Assembly (NCBI RefSeq): GCF_003813965.1
Contig: NZ_CP033896.1
Location: 1,674,001-1,738,000, forward strand
Direction: 5' to 3'
Length of the DNA stretch: 64,000 nt
Source: Corynebacterium choanae
Lineage (GTDB): Bacteria; Actinomycetota; Actinomycetes; Mycobacteriales; Mycobacteriaceae
How positions within the stretch are numbered: position 1 is the stretch's first letter; the number at the start of each line of letters is the position of its first letter. The translations under genes and the position numbers were made by a program. Shown here in pieces: positions 1 to 9,121 of the stretch. Below the pieces are notes generated by a model. It was not told the origin of the DNA, made no database searches, and saw only the letters and a list, made by a program, of their open reading frames with translations.

Positions 1-458
1 ATTCCACCGGTGAGCGCCCCGTCACCAACTACCGCAACAACATGGCGATCGTTTTCCCCCTGCAGCGCAAACGCTTTCGCTAACCCGTCAGCCACCGACA
101 AAGCTGCTGAAGCATGGGAGGACTCTGTCCAGTCGTGGGGCGACTCCCCGCGATCGGTGTAGCCGGACAGCCCGTCTTTTTGCCGAAGCGTATCGAACTG
201 GTTTGCCCGCCCCGTCACAATTTTGTGCACATAGCTCTGATGGGAAGTGTCAAACACAATTGGGTCTTGAGGCGAATCGAACACGCGATGAATCGCCACT
301 GTCAGTTCGACCACCCCCAGGTTTGGGCCGAGATGGCCGCCGGTTGCTGAGACTTTCTCTACGAGAAAACCGCGAATCTCGGCGCACAACGCTTCCAGCT
401 GTTCCTCCGAGAGGCTGCGCAAATCGGCTGGCGAATGCAGTGAATCAATCAGACCCAT
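1..458 (-). CDS. dxs: 1-deoxy-D-xylulose-5-phosphate synthase, N-terminal part
   Basis: DXS condenses pyruvate and glyceraldehyde 3-phosphate in the first step of the non-mevalonate isoprenoid pathway, in the cytoplasm with thiamine diphosphate. About 152 N-terminal residues are visible; the rest lies beyond the left edge. The translation has the DXS landmarks [37 protein letters not shown] and [13 protein letters not shown], and reaches the edge at the start of the cofactor motif GDGALTGG. I chose the ATG that gives MGLIDS because an AAGGA motif lies about 10 bases upstream. Two more in-frame ATGs lie 9 and 18 bases further up, so the start could be slightly longer. The 297-base gap to the methyltransferase gene holds no gene I can support. 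Confidence 0.96.
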   Translation of the reverse strand, partial: MGLIDSLHSPADLRSLSEEQLEALCAEIRGFLVEKVSATGGHLGPNLGVVELTVAIHRVFDSPQDPIVFDTSHQSYVHKIVTGRANQFDTLRQKDGLSGYTDRGESPHDWTESSHASAALSVADGLAKAFALQGENDRHVVAVVGDGALTGG

Positions 459-755
459 CAGTGGCATTTCCTTCATTTTTACTGGGGCAAGGGGCAACCG
501 GTGTGCCGTGTATGGCGGTGTCTAACTGCAAGGTAGCTGCTGCTACAGATGCTGCTTTTTTCACGGCGGTGCACCACCACCTGTTGAGTGCACCCGACAA
601 CCAGAACGTTGGTTGCATGCTACAAGCTGTGTGCAGCGGTCAGGTGGTACTCACCTGTCCCGGCACGATAATAGTCCCATTGTACTGGTCCCTTCCGAAG
701 GTGCGATGCCCGGGTTGCGGACCACCACACCGGCGGGGTGAGAACACGCCCCAAT

Positions 756-2024
756 TTAGGTGCGCAACAGCAGACCGATGGTTTCCACGTGATGAGTATC
801 GGGAAAGGTATCAACAATGACACACCGCTGCAAGGTGTAGCCATGCTGCTGCCAAGCGTCAATATCCCGGGCAAACGTCGCAGCGTCACAGCCAACTGCC
901 ACCACTACTGGGGCTTGCGCCGCTGCTATTGCGGCGATAGCGGCAGCACCTGCACCGGTGCGGGGTGGGTCGAGCACTATTGCATCGGCGGGCGGAAGCC
1001 CAGTGACCGCTCGTGCCACATCACCGGTGACAAAAGACACCGGATCCCGGCGGTAGGCTGCCCGGCCAGCCTGAGCGGCGGCGGGAGCTACTTCAACAGA
1101 AAACACTTCCGGCTGATGGTGTGCTGGTGTCGCAGCAAGCAACGCATCGGCGAGCACCCCCACTCCGCCGTACAAGTCATAGCCGATAAATTTTCCAGGT
1201 GTATGCACCCGCGGACTATCACCGGTGCTGGTTTGCGCAATCCCTTCCTGCAACAGGGCAACAATGGTCGTTTGCAACACCGCTGGTGCCTGCTGGTGGG
1301 CTTGCCAAAAACTTGTCGGGGCCAACTCAAAGGTGCGGCCTGCGACCTGCTGTATTACGCGGCCGTCACCTTCCAAAGTAGATACGGTTGTTGCGGCGCG
1401 CTTACCTCGGGGCGGTTTTTTCACCTCAACAATATGGCGACTACCAGTATCGTCGATGACTGCCACCACTTCCGTACCGGGGGTAAACCGCCGCTGCAGC
1501 ACCCCGCCTTCACCAGCGTAGAGCCGTGGATCAACCTGGTTACATTCCACAGTCACAAGTTCATGGCTGGCTCGTTGCCGCAGCCCCGCCCGGCCTTGGG
1601 AATCCACCCCCAAACGGATCCGGGTTCGCCAACCCGACCGTGGCTCTACTGTGCGAAAGCTCACCGCTGGATTTGCCACAGCCCCAAGCCTGCGCAGCTG
1701 GTCAGTGACTACAGTCTGGGCAAGTGTGGCCTGTGCGGCAACACTGACTGCTGCCAGGTCGCAGCAGCCTGCCCCCGCCGCAGCCGCAGCACAACGCGAT
1801 GGCACCCGATCAGGGCTCGGAGTAAGCACATCAGCAATCTCGGCATGAGCAAAACGGGATTTCACCTTTGTCAATGTCACCGAGAGCACATCACCGACAA
1901 TCGCATTGGCAACAAACACGGTTCGGCCGTCAGGTAGTGTTCCGACGCCATTCCCGCCATGGGCGGGACGCACAATCGTGGTAGTTACCCGGTCGCCAAC
2001 CGAAAGGTTCGGGGCATCAGACAT
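756..2024 (-). CDS. TRAM-domain RNA (uracil-5) methyltransferase, TrmA/RlmD family
   Basis: This 422-residue protein should methylate the C5 of a uridine in tRNA or rRNA using S-adenosylmethionine. A TRAM-like RNA-binding domain covers roughly residues 5-65 (SVGDRVTTTIV). The catalytic domain shows the SAM-binding segment YDLYGGVG, the DPPRTG motif, the nucleophile cysteine in VAVGCDAATFARD, and the catalytic glutamate in the C-terminal DTFPDTHHVET motif. The N-terminal cysteines (RCAAAAAGAGCCD) could bind an iron-sulfur cluster as in RlmD, but the spacing is not convincing. Exact target base is not readable from sequence. The antisense strand also stays open for about 400 codons but matches no family. 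A weak -10-like CAGAAT lies 9 bases before the ATG. Confidence 0.9.
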   Translation of the reverse strand: MSDAPNLSVGDRVTTTIVRPAHGGNGVGTLPDGRTVFVANAIVGDVLSVTLTKVKSRFAHAEIADVLTPSPDRVPSRCAAAAAGAGCCDLAAVSVAAQATLAQTVVTDQLRRLGAVANPAVSFRTVEPRSGWRTRIRLGVDSQGRAGLRQRASHELVTVECNQVDPRLYAGEGGVLQRRFTPGTEVVAVIDDTGSRHIVEVKKPPRGKRAATTVSTLEGDGRVIQQVAGRTFELAPTSFWQAHQQAPAVLQTTIVALLQEGIAQTSTGDSPRVHTPGKFIGYDLYGGVGVLADALLAATPAHHQPEVFSVEVAPAAAQAGRAAYRRDPVSFVTGDVARAVTGLPPADAIVLDPPRTGAGAAAIAAIAAAQAPVVVAVGCDAATFARDIDAWQQHGYTLQRCVIVDTFPDTHHVETIGLLLRT

Positions 2025-2092
2025 GATGGCTCAATTCTGCAAATATTGCTGTGAAGGAAAAAGAAAAAAGGGGGCGCGAATAGCTAGCGACG

Positions 2093-3595
2093 TTACCGCC
2101 GTGTCGGGGTGTAACGCATCAGTCGAAACGCTGGCACGGCTGCCGCCGGTGGCTGCTTTGGCAGCTGTTGCTCGACGGCGACAGGATTCGACACGGTTGC
2201 CGATGACGCTACCACCGCGGGTTCCACACTGGGCTCGACACGTCGAGCATCACCATGCGCTGATTGGCGATTGCGAGGGGTATGTGCCTCAACATCGGGG
2301 GCTGTAGCTGCATCGCCTTGGTACTCTTCACCTGCCTGACGCGATGGCGACGCGGATGCGTCCACCGGCGGTGTACTCACCACAACCACCTGAGCAGGGG
2401 TGGCAGTAGTCGAGGGATCCTTGGCGGCAGTTGGGAGAGAAGTTACAGCACGCGTGGGCATTGCACTGCGAGACTGTACACCCTGTGAACCGGCGGAATC
2501 CTTCCCATTGCCACCGGGGGTATTCACGCTCGTTGCAGCTGTAGTACTGCCAGGATCGGAACTCGTCTGCTGAATGCCACTGCTTGCTGCAGCACCTGCC
2601 GCGGGGGTGCCATCACTAGTTCCTGCGACGCGCGAAACCGCACCCCCACCATGTTCAGACTTCGCTGAACGACGGTGCTCACCACTGTGCGGCGCCCCTG
2701 GGGTGGAAGATCGACCTGTGGCAATACTGCCATCAATGACCGCCCGGGCAAGCCGCTCCCGAGCAGATTGTGAACTCCCGGCTGCGTCTGACACACCATG
2801 ATCAGCCACCGAAGGATCCACACTGCTTCGAATCTGGTGAGCAATATGCTCCGGCAAAGTCACTGGCAGCGGTTGGCGCGCTGGAATAGCTGCTGTCCCC
2901 CGATACACCATAGTACGGGCTGCTGTTTCCCGCGCAAACGCCGTAATCGCTGCGGCATACTCGGCAGGTGCTGCAATTGTAAAGCGCACCATCCACCGTG
3001 GTCCATTAATGCCAATAACTCGGAAAAATACCCCGCTTGCCTCACCAACAAGTTCCCGCCCCCACGGCCCTTGCTCAACCAAGGTCGTCAAACCATCAGC
3101 ACGCATACTCTTCGCGGTTGCATCCAGCTGGTCATCCCAGTGCGGGTCACCAACAGCTGCCGCAAACGCCACCGGAGTGATGCGTCCATACGGGTTGACA
3201 ATGTGCAACAGTTTCGGCCCGGTTGCAGCCATCTCGATCTGGACTTGACTTTGCGGCCCCAGCGGCAGCACCAAGGAACCTAAATCCAGCTCATCTAACG
3301 CATAGTCGCTGAAATCCAGCCCAGCCGGATCAACGAGTGCCGCATCATAGGGACCGAAAGCGACAGTGTCATCGGCAGCATGCACGGGACTTGCTGGCAG
3401 GTGGGTCGAATCCTCACCGGCCGGGTTAGTCTTATCCCCACCAGACCCGCCACCAGCTGTTTGAGCAACCCCATCTGGGACAGGTGTTGCTGCTGCAGGC
3501 TGTTCACTCGGCTTTAACGTATTTTGGGCGAGTCGCTGGTGGGCTGGTTTCGGCGAATGTTGAGATGCCGATTTTCGTCGCGGTATCCGCACCAT
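2093..3595 (-). CDS. DUF3710 protein with long disordered C-terminal tail
   Basis: A 500-residue protein of unknown function. Residues about 70-250 form the DUF3710 domain (GPYDAALVD, FSDYALDELDLGSL, GPWGRELVGEASG, GPRWMVRFTI). The N-terminus is basic (MVRIPRRK). From about residue 270 the chain is rich in Ser, Ala, Thr, Pro and Gly and probably disordered, roughly doubling the family's usual length of about 250. The start is fixed by a strong AAAAGGAGG ribosome site 8 bases before the ATG, downstream of a possible GTG 9 bases earlier. It lies just downstream of dut in the same direction, as in the related block of C. glutamicum and M. tuberculosis. No catalytic motif is recognisable. Confidence 0.88.
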   Translation of the reverse strand: MVRIPRRKSASQHSPKPAHQRLAQNTLKPSEQPAAATPVPDGVAQTAGGGSGGDKTNPAGEDSTHLPASPVHAADDTVAFGPYDAALVDPAGLDFSDYALDELDLGSLVLPLGPQSQVQIEMAATGPKLLHIVNPYGRITPVAFAAAVGDPHWDDQLDATAKSMRADGLTTLVEQGPWGRELVGEASGVFFRVIGINGPRWMVRFTIAAPAEYAAAITAFARETAARTMVYRGTAAIPARQPLPVTLPEHIAHQIRSSVDPSVADHGVSDAAGSSQSARERLARAVIDGSIATGRSSTPGAPHSGEHRRSAKSEHGGGAVSRVAGTSDGTPAAGAAASSGIQQTSSDPGSTTAATSVNTPGGNGKDSAGSQGVQSRSAMPTRAVTSLPTAAKDPSTTATPAQVVVVSTPPVDASASPSRQAGEEYQGDAATAPDVEAHTPRNRQSAHGDARRVEPSVEPAVVASSATVSNPVAVEQQLPKQPPAAAVPAFRLMRYTPTRR

Positions 3596-3822
3596 GGTCT
3601 GCACCTCCTTTTAGCTCAACACCTGGTGTGGGCATATCGCCACTGAATGTACCCGACTCAACACAACCATGGCATCTGCAATCCATCACTGCACCGAGCG
3701 ACCTCTCCGGCAGGTGTACAGCACAACCTACCGTGGCATTATTCAAGATGCAGCGGTGTCACTGCAGCTAGTCGGCAGTAACCAATGCGGCGCAAAATTC
3801 CTCTGCTGCAGCAGTCTGCCCG

Positions 3823-4302
3823 CTACGCCGGAGCGCTTGCTACCCCGGTGGAACCGTAGCCGCCGGTGCCACGCTCTGTACTATCGAGCGAATCGACTGC
3901 AGTAAATTCCACAAGCTCTACGCGTTGAATAATGAGCTGGGCAATCCGATCCCCCACTGCTATTGATACCGGATTGTGCAGATCATGATTGATGAGCAGC
4001 ACCTTAATTTCGCCGCGATAATCAGCATCGATCGTGCCCGGTGTATTGACCACGCTGAGCCCATGACGCAATGCCAGACCACTGCGCGGATGAATAAAAC
4101 CCGCATATCCAGGCGGAATAGCAAGAGCAATACCGGTGCCGACAAGTTTTCGCTCACCAGGGGCAAGCTCAACAGCCTCAACAGCCGCAAGATCCACCCC
4201 CGCGTCGTGTGGATGCGCCCGGTGGGGTGCGCGGGCGGCCGGATCAAGCAGTTGAAAACGAATCGGTGGCAAGGAAGTGGTGGAAGGTTCGACAGTGTTC
4301 AC
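3823..4302 (-). CDS. dut: dUTP diphosphatase (dUTPase)
   Basis: Hydrolyses dUTP to dUMP and pyrophosphate, keeping uracil out of DNA and feeding dTMP synthesis. All five trimeric dUTPase motifs are visible in order: [44 protein letters not shown] and the C-terminal [11 protein letters not shown] place the start at the GTG giving MNTVEPSTT, which yields 159 residues, close to the usual length, with AGGG about 8 bases upstream. The frame stays open to an ATG at 4371 that would add 23 residues without domain content. The gene is divergent from the DUF3093 gene. Confidence 0.95.
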   Translation of the reverse strand: MNTVEPSTTSLPPIRFQLLDPAARAPHRAHPHDAGVDLAAVEAVELAPGERKLVGTGIALAIPPGYAGFIHPRSGLALRHGLSVVNTPGTIDADYRGEIKVLLINHDLHNPVSIAVGDRIAQLIIQRVELVEFTAVDSLDSTERGTGGYGSTGVASAPA

Positions 4303-4439
4303 CCGACTAACCCTAATCGGTATTTGTGCCGCTGTAACCGTGTGGGGTCCGTTAACAACCCCGTGCAACATGTTGTGGCAGGCAGCTCAGGCAAGCACCA
4401 GCAACCACCCGGTCAGCATTTTTGCGCCCCATCGATTGA

Positions 4440-4452
4440 TACAATAGCGAGC
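4440..4452 (+). promoter_or_regulatory. Leaderless-type promoter of the DUF3093 gene
   Basis: An extended -10 element, TG-A-TACAAT with the hexamer at 4440-4445, is followed by exactly 7 bases and then the ATG. Transcription would begin at or next to the A of the start codon, and no Shine-Dalgarno sequence is present. The same layout recurs at many genes in this window. Confidence 0.6.
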
Positions 4453-4950
4453 ATGTCTGACTTGGCCACCTCCCCCACCCACGGCACTGTTGTCTACCGC
4501 GAGAAACTCTCGGTGCCCAAATATTGGTGGCTTCTTGCTGCGGGGGCAGTCGGTTTGCTGACCGGCCAGCTCGCCTACAACCGCTCGATCATGTTTTTAG
4601 TGATTCCGCTGATCCTATTTACCCTCACCGCTATCTGGATCTTGCTGAAACTCTCCTCCACTGTCATCACTGTGGAAGAAGACTCCGATGGGGTGCGTTG
4701 GCTTCACGCTGGTGGTGCAGCGCTTCCTGCCGATGCAGTTCAACGAACACTGGCAGTGCCGAAGTCTGCGAAACAAAACGCGATGGGTCGACAGCTTGAT
4801 CCCGCAGCCTTCGTTGTCTCTCATGGTTGGATCGGGCAAATGGCTATGTTTGTCCTTGTCGACGATCCAACCGACCCGGTACCCTACTGGCTGATCAGCA
4901 CGAATAATCCGAATGAACTTATTGCGGCACTCACCGGTTCCCCCGCCTAA
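4453..4950 (+). CDS. DUF3093 membrane protein
   Basis: A 165-residue integral membrane protein of unknown function. Two adjacent hydrophobic segments lie at about residues 25-45 (YWWLLAAGAVGLLTGQLAY) and 50-72 (IMFLVIPLILFTLTAIWIL), followed by a soluble domain of about 95 residues with SSTVITVEEDSDG, LPADAV and PYWLISTNNPNELIAAL near its end, as expected for DUF3093. Start choice rests on the leaderless promoter directly upstream and on the position of the first membrane segment. It is divergent from dut and convergent with the DUF4193 gene, the order seen in M. tuberculosis around Rv2697c-Rv2699c. Confidence 0.88.
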   Translation: MSDLATSPTHGTVVYREKLSVPKYWWLLAAGAVGLLTGQLAYNRSIMFLVIPLILFTLTAIWILLKLSSTVITVEEDSDGVRWLHAGGAALPADAVQRTLAVPKSAKQNAMGRQLDPAAFVVSHGWIGQMAMFVLVDDPTDPVPYWLISTNNPNELIAALTGSPA

Positions 4951-5057
4951 TAACCGCAGTTTCTCTCACGGGGCTGCAGCAGGCTTCATGTTCTTCAACG
5001 GGCACAGCCACCTCATGTCGCCTCGGCTTGCTCACCCCTGACGACTTTGCAAAAAAT

Positions 5058-5097
5058 CACAAAGCGCCCCCTGCAAGATTGCAGGCGGCGCTTTGTG
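5058..5097. terminator. Bidirectional two-tier hairpin terminator
   Basis: An 11-bp outer stem (5058-5068 with 5087-5097) encloses a 7-bp inner stem (5070-5076 with 5079-5085), separated by one C-C mismatch. It lies between the convergent DUF3093 and DUF4193 genes and can terminate both. Six A residues precede it on the + strand, giving a T run for transcription from the right. Confidence 0.8.
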
Positions 5098-5218
5098 TAT
5101 TCGTTTCAACGATATGAACAATATGGGGTTTTCCTCGGCAGACGATAGTGGCTAGCCCAAGCCGTAATACCGTGTACCATCCGACGGGTTAGGTACTCCA
5201 GGGCTGAGCGACTGTCGA

Positions 5219-5506
5219 CTAGGCGCAGTCTTGGCAAATCTCAGACCCGTCGTCTTCAACGTGGTCGATACGGTTGCGGCGCTGCACGAGGAAACAGCTT
5301 GCGCAAGTGAACTCGTCGGCCCGTCGCGGTACCACGTTCACGTTGAGCTCTTCCCCAGAAAGATCCTGCATCGGCAGTTCAAACGAGTCCACAACTTCAT
5401 CGTCGTCATCGGTGACTGCACGGTCACGGGCTTTCAGGCCTTCAAATGAATCCTGATCAAGCTCATCTTCAACCCGACGGCGGGGCGCATCATAATCAGT
5501 AGCCAT
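5219..5506 (-). CDS. DUF4193 small zinc-ribbon-like protein
   Basis: A 95-residue acidic protein of unknown function, widely conserved in actinobacteria (Rv2699c type). It begins MATDYDAPRR, continues through a Glu/Asp-rich middle, and ends in a four-cysteine knuckle pair, CASC and CQDC, separated by RRNRIDHVEDDG, that most likely binds zinc. An AAGGAG ribosome site 7 bases before the ATG fixes the start. It converges on the DUF3093 gene with a shared hairpin terminator between them. The knuckle suggests an accessory role in transcription or translation, but this is only inference. Confidence 0.93.
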   Translation of the reverse strand: MATDYDAPRRRVEDELDQDSFEGLKARDRAVTDDDDEVVDSFELPMQDLSGEELNVNVVPRRADEFTCASCFLVQRRNRIDHVEDDGSEICQDCA

Positions 5507-6269
5507 AGCGGGCTCCTTGGTAGTTCTGGGGGTCACAGGGTTGATCACCGACGCCGCCAAGGTACAACACCCAAACAGCGCGAAGAAATACGTTGCATCA
5601 TTAATACTGCACTGCAGGCTTGTGTGGAGTGCAGCGAGCAACAAGCACACCGGGGCTGCCGATTAACACAGCGCGGTTCCACGGACTGAATCAGCCGTTG
5701 ACAAGTATTGCTATTTCCTAGCAGCAAGTTGCTCAAGTACTCACAAGGCAGTGCGGGCACACCATAGCAGACGTTGCACCTCATCCACGACATCGGCGCG
5801 GATCTTTTGGGGCGCACATGAAACAGACAGGTCGAACACCCTTGGCTTTCAACTGTTGCGAAACGACCATGGCATAGCTTCCCACCTGGTGAAACGGCGC
5901 ATCGGTGTGTGGCTCGTATTAACGAAGTCTTGGCGATAATAAAGCAGCACCTTGTCTGTTGTCACCTTATTGAGACGCCGGCTTGGTGCTGCCAGAAGGA
6001 GACATCCTGCTCCAGAGAGTGCTAGCGCGGTTTATGGTGGAAATCCACACACCAGCATTACCCCCTATCGGGGGATTATTCGATGGGATATTCCTTGTTT
6101 GGCTGGAACGTTGTCCATCACTGTGCACCCCGGGTGACATCCTTTCACCCTGCCGCGGCACGCCGATGCTGCCGTAGGCGCTGCAGGCAAGTCTTATTGG
6201 TGATGGGGATTTAGCCTATGGCCTATGACGCTACCGGAGTTGTAGTGCTTCGCGGGTGTGGGGGTTGCG
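5507..6269. other. 763-base gap without a convincing gene
   Basis: Short open frames on both strands show no recognisable family, good start site or conserved composition. In M. tuberculosis the matching interval holds Rv2700 (cei) on the strand opposite its neighbours; no equivalent is visible. A small CCCCC/GGGGG hairpin lies at 6061-6074. The 3' part of the gap may hold the end of the inositol monophosphatase transcript and the 5' part the DUF4193 promoter. Confidence 0.5.
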
Positions 6270-7463
6270 CTACTGAGTGAGATGCTGCGGGATGGTGTTG
6301 AGCAGGTGTGTGAATTCGTCGGCGATACTGGGGGCGCACACTGCGATCAGGGCGTTGTCTTCGGCGCGCTGGTCGAGCGGGGCGAGGCTGACTATAGCTC
6401 CGGCTTCGGCGGCGATCAGGATACCGGCTGCCCAGTCCCAAACGTTGAGGCAGTGTTCGAGATAGCAGTCTGTTTGTCCATGGGCGACGGAGAGTAAGTC
6501 AATTGCTGCTGAGCCTCGGCGGCGTATATCGCGGACGTTCGGCAGGATTTGAGTAAGGAGTGTCGCTTGCTGTTTGCGGTTGGTTGACTGATAGGAGAAG
6601 CCGGTGGCCAGAAGTGCTTGGGCGAGGGTGGCGGGATGCGCTGGGTGAAGGGTGGTGGCGTTGGTACTGGTTGCTTGCTGGTCAACCATGCCGAAGTGGT
6701 GGGGCGTGCTGAGGGTGGTGTTGAGCCAGTCAACCATGTCGGTGACTGTTGCATTGGCAGGTGGGGTGTTGGCTGTTGTGGTGGGGTGATGCTGGGTTGA
6801 AAGGGCTGTTCCTAGCTGGGGTCGGCGCACCAGATGTGCGCCGCCGCCGTGCCAGGCGTATGCGACTTCCCCGGTTGCACAGTTGGCGATGACTCCGGCG
6901 AGGAGGTAGCCGGTGTTGTCGACGGCACAAATGGAGATCCCGTAGGCCGGGATGCCGTAGATAAAATTCACAGTCCCATCAATGGGATCAACGATCCAGG
7001 TGATTTCGCTGTCTGCGGGTGGGAGTTCCTCGTCGCTGGTTGTTTCCTCGCCGATCACGGTGTCGTGGGGGCGTTGGTGGCGCAGTATTTCAGTGATGCG
7101 CTGTTGGGCGAAAATATCGACGACAGTGACAGGGTCTACAGCGCTGGCCTTGGCGGTGATGTTGAGTTGTTTTCCGCCGAGGAGTTCGCGGGCGCAGGCG
7201 ACTGCGTCTTGGGTGTGGGTGGCTGCGGCGAGGGCGATGTTAACGAGTTCCAGGCCGAATCTGCGGCGGTTGGAGTCGACGGCGACTCCTTGGTTGATTG
7301 TCCAGTTGGAGCCGGTTTGGGTGGTGTTGGGCGGTGGTGTTGGTGCGGTTGGGGTGAGGATGGTGCCGGCGACGTGCGCTGTAAGGCCGGCGAGCGGGCG
7401 GGGGGCGGCGGCATGGGCTGAAGGTGATGCGACAGGGGCTGGTTTTTTGGGTGCGGTTTCCAT
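6270..7463 (-). CDS. Inositol monophosphatase family protein (SuhB/ImpA type)
   Basis: A 397-residue member of the Mg2+-dependent inositol monophosphatase family, probably dephosphorylating inositol phosphate for phosphatidylinositol and related lipids. Metal-site motifs are present: GEETTSDEE, DPIDGTVNFIYGIP and, near the C-terminus, WDWAAGILIAAEAGAIV. It is longer than typical members (about 260-290). An Ala/Pro/Thr-rich N-terminal extension covers about 60 residues, and a Thr/Ala/His-rich insert sits between the two metal motifs around residues 230-280. The upstream sequence lacks a good ribosome site, and CAGACT ends 7 bases before the ATG, so the mRNA may be leaderless. It is divergent from ppgK, as in related genomes. 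Confidence 0.88.
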   Translation of the reverse strand: METAPKKPAPVASPSAHAAAPRPLAGLTAHVAGTILTPTAPTPPPNTTQTGSNWTINQGVAVDSNRRRFGLELVNIALAAATHTQDAVACARELLGGKQLNITAKASAVDPVTVVDIFAQQRITEILRHQRPHDTVIGEETTSDEELPPADSEITWIVDPIDGTVNFIYGIPAYGISICAVDNTGYLLAGVIANCATGEVAYAWHGGGAHLVRRPQLGTALSTQHHPTTTANTPPANATVTDMVDWLNTTLSTPHHFGMVDQQATSTNATTLHPAHPATLAQALLATGFSYQSTNRKQQATLLTQILPNVRDIRRRGSAAIDLLSVAHGQTDCYLEHCLNVWDWAAGILIAAEAGAIVSLAPLDQRAEDNALIAVCAPSIADEFTHLLNTIPQHLTQ

Positions 7464-7741
7464 GTCTGCCAGTCTGCCAGTTTTCTGTGCGTCCTTAGTT
7501 TGCTGTTGTGGGCAAGGTCACTAAAGCGTGGAAGTTCCCGCAGATGGCGATACAGCTTCCTGATGCTGACGTTTTTCGTCTGGTGGCGGCCTGCTCGCTG
7601 CAGCGATGCTGCACCGGGTGGGCGCGTCGGGTCGACGCAGGGATTGGAAAGCTGTCGCCGGCACCGGATGCGGCACCGGTGGTGTGATAACCATCAGGCT
7701 ACTGATTGGTCGGCATGCCCCCGCAGGCATTGCTTTGTGCC

Positions 7742-7755
7742 TACAATATGGGGCT
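7742..7755 (+). promoter_or_regulatory. Leaderless-type promoter of ppgK
   Basis: TACAAT at 7742-7747 ends 8 bases before the ATG. There is no ribosome-binding site, so the transcript should begin at or within a base or two of the start codon. Confidence 0.55.
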
Positions 7756-8526
7756 ATGAGCGAGAATGCAGCAGCCCAAGTTGGTTTCGGTATTGATATT
7801 GGCGGCTCCGGGATTAAAGGCGCCCGCGTTGATCTCACCACTGGTGAATTTATTGGCGAACGCATCAAAATTCTCACGCCGAAACCGGCGACTCCGCAAG
7901 CAGTGGCCGACACTGTGGCACAAATCGTGGAACAGGCGCAGTGGGATGGGCCTGTCGGTATCACGGTGCCGTCGGTGGTCACCGAGCAAACTGCCCGTTC
8001 TGCAGCCAATATTGATCCTTCGTGGCTGATGACCGATGTGCAGGCGCTGTTTCGGGGAGTGCTTGGGAGTGACCGTGCCATCAGTGTGCTCAACGATGCG
8101 GATGCGGCAGGGTTGGCGGAGGTTGCCTACGGTAATCCGCAGGCACGCACCGGAACAGTGCTGCTGCTTACCCTCGGCACCGGAATTGGTTCGGCGCTGC
8201 TGATTGACGGCAAGCTATTTCCCAACACCGAACTTGGCCATCTCATTGTTGATGGGCAAGAAGCCGAACATATCGCCTCTTCTGCGGTGAAGGAACGCGA
8301 AGAGCTTTCCTACAGCAAATGGGCGAAACGGGTCGACAAGGTGCTGCGGGAATATGAGCGGCTGCTGTGGCCTAGCTTGTTTATTGTCGGCGGCGGAATC
8401 AGCCGAAAAGCCCATAAATGGGTGCCGAAACTCACAGTGGAGACCCCTGTGGTTCCTGCTGAACTCCGCAACCGTGCCGGTATTGTCGGCGCGGCGATGG
8501 CCGCCCGCGACGGGCTGCAGCCGTAA
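7756..8526 (+). CDS. ppgK: Polyphosphate glucokinase
   Basis: Phosphorylates glucose to glucose 6-phosphate using inorganic polyphosphate (and often ATP), giving a PTS-independent route for glucose entry into glycolysis. The 256-residue ROK-family protein shows the phosphate-binding motif [13 protein letters not shown], the sugar-binding [12 protein letters not shown], the second nucleotide/phosphate loop [20 protein letters not shown] and the C-terminal FIVGGGIS. I chose the ATG before SENAAAQ, which matches the family's usual N-terminus and sits right after the promoter. Its position between an inositol monophosphatase gene and sigA is the one found in M. tuberculosis (Rv2701c-Rv2703). Confidence 0.94.
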   Translation: MSENAAAQVGFGIDIGGSGIKGARVDLTTGEFIGERIKILTPKPATPQAVADTVAQIVEQAQWDGPVGITVPSVVTEQTARSAANIDPSWLMTDVQALFRGVLGSDRAISVLNDADAAGLAEVAYGNPQARTGTVLLLTLGTGIGSALLIDGKLFPNTELGHLIVDGQEAEHIASSAVKEREELSYSKWAKRVDKVLREYERLLWPSLFIVGGGISRKAHKWVPKLTVETPVVPAELRNRAGIVGAAMAARDGLQP

Positions 8527-8797
8527 CTGCCGTCCTTGTGTCCTGCGGCGGGTGCATCCACAGCAAGAAGGTGTCGCCCACCGCACAGCGCACCAACTGG
8601 TGGCAGGTGCAACCGGCCAGTCATCGCCGGCATACCAACCCGCGTGATTCTGCTCGCGGTTCGTGGCAAAATGTGCCATCGGCCACGGTTGCACCATGTC
8701 CACAAAAATACAATTCACCAGGAAAAACACGGCTATTGCAAGGATGGTTCCTGCGCAATGTTGCCGCCTGTAACAAGCATTCCTGGCAAATCTGCTC

Positions 8798-8803
8798 TAT
8801 ACT
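8798..8803 (+). promoter_or_regulatory. Candidate -10 box for sigA
   Basis: TATACT is the best -10 hexamer in the 595-base ppgK-sigA gap. It would give an untranslated leader of about 310 bases. No clear -35 is visible, as is common in corynebacteria. A second, weaker candidate, TACAAT, lies at 8709-8714. No gene is apparent in this gap. Confidence 0.35.
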
Positions 8804-8900
8804 GGGGCGTCGGCCTACGCTCTGTACCGAAGTGCAGGCCAGTCCAGTTCCTGCACGCCTCCCCTGCGTCGTGCAAAACACTGCAGGAATAGTGACTTCA

Positions 8901-8916
8901 CACCCGCTAGCGGGTG
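8901..8916. repeat. 16-bp perfect palindrome upstream of sigA
   Basis: CACCCGCTAGCGGGTG reads the same on both strands and has no loop. It lies about 205 bases before the sigA start and about 100 bases after the best -10 candidate, inside the presumed leader. It could be an operator or an RNA hairpin. Confidence 0.5.
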
Positions 8917-9121
8917 GGTGGAACATGCACTTCGGCACCGGCATTGGGGACAGTCCACTTGCTTTGGCACCAGTCCCGATGCGGCGAGCACAGCCGATCC
9001 CCCAGATCGGATACTGCACATTCCAGCTGTGTGAAGCATCGCTCTCGATTCCTCACCTGCTGCGCTAGGCAGTAACCGCACCATTGTTTGATATCTCTTC
9101 CCTCCAGCCGAAAGGGCGTTC

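Noticed and set aside
738..1937. 399-codon plus-strand frame opposite the TrmA-type gene
   Set aside because: Composition rich in Cys, His and Arg, no motif; the minus strand carries all methyltransferase motifs.
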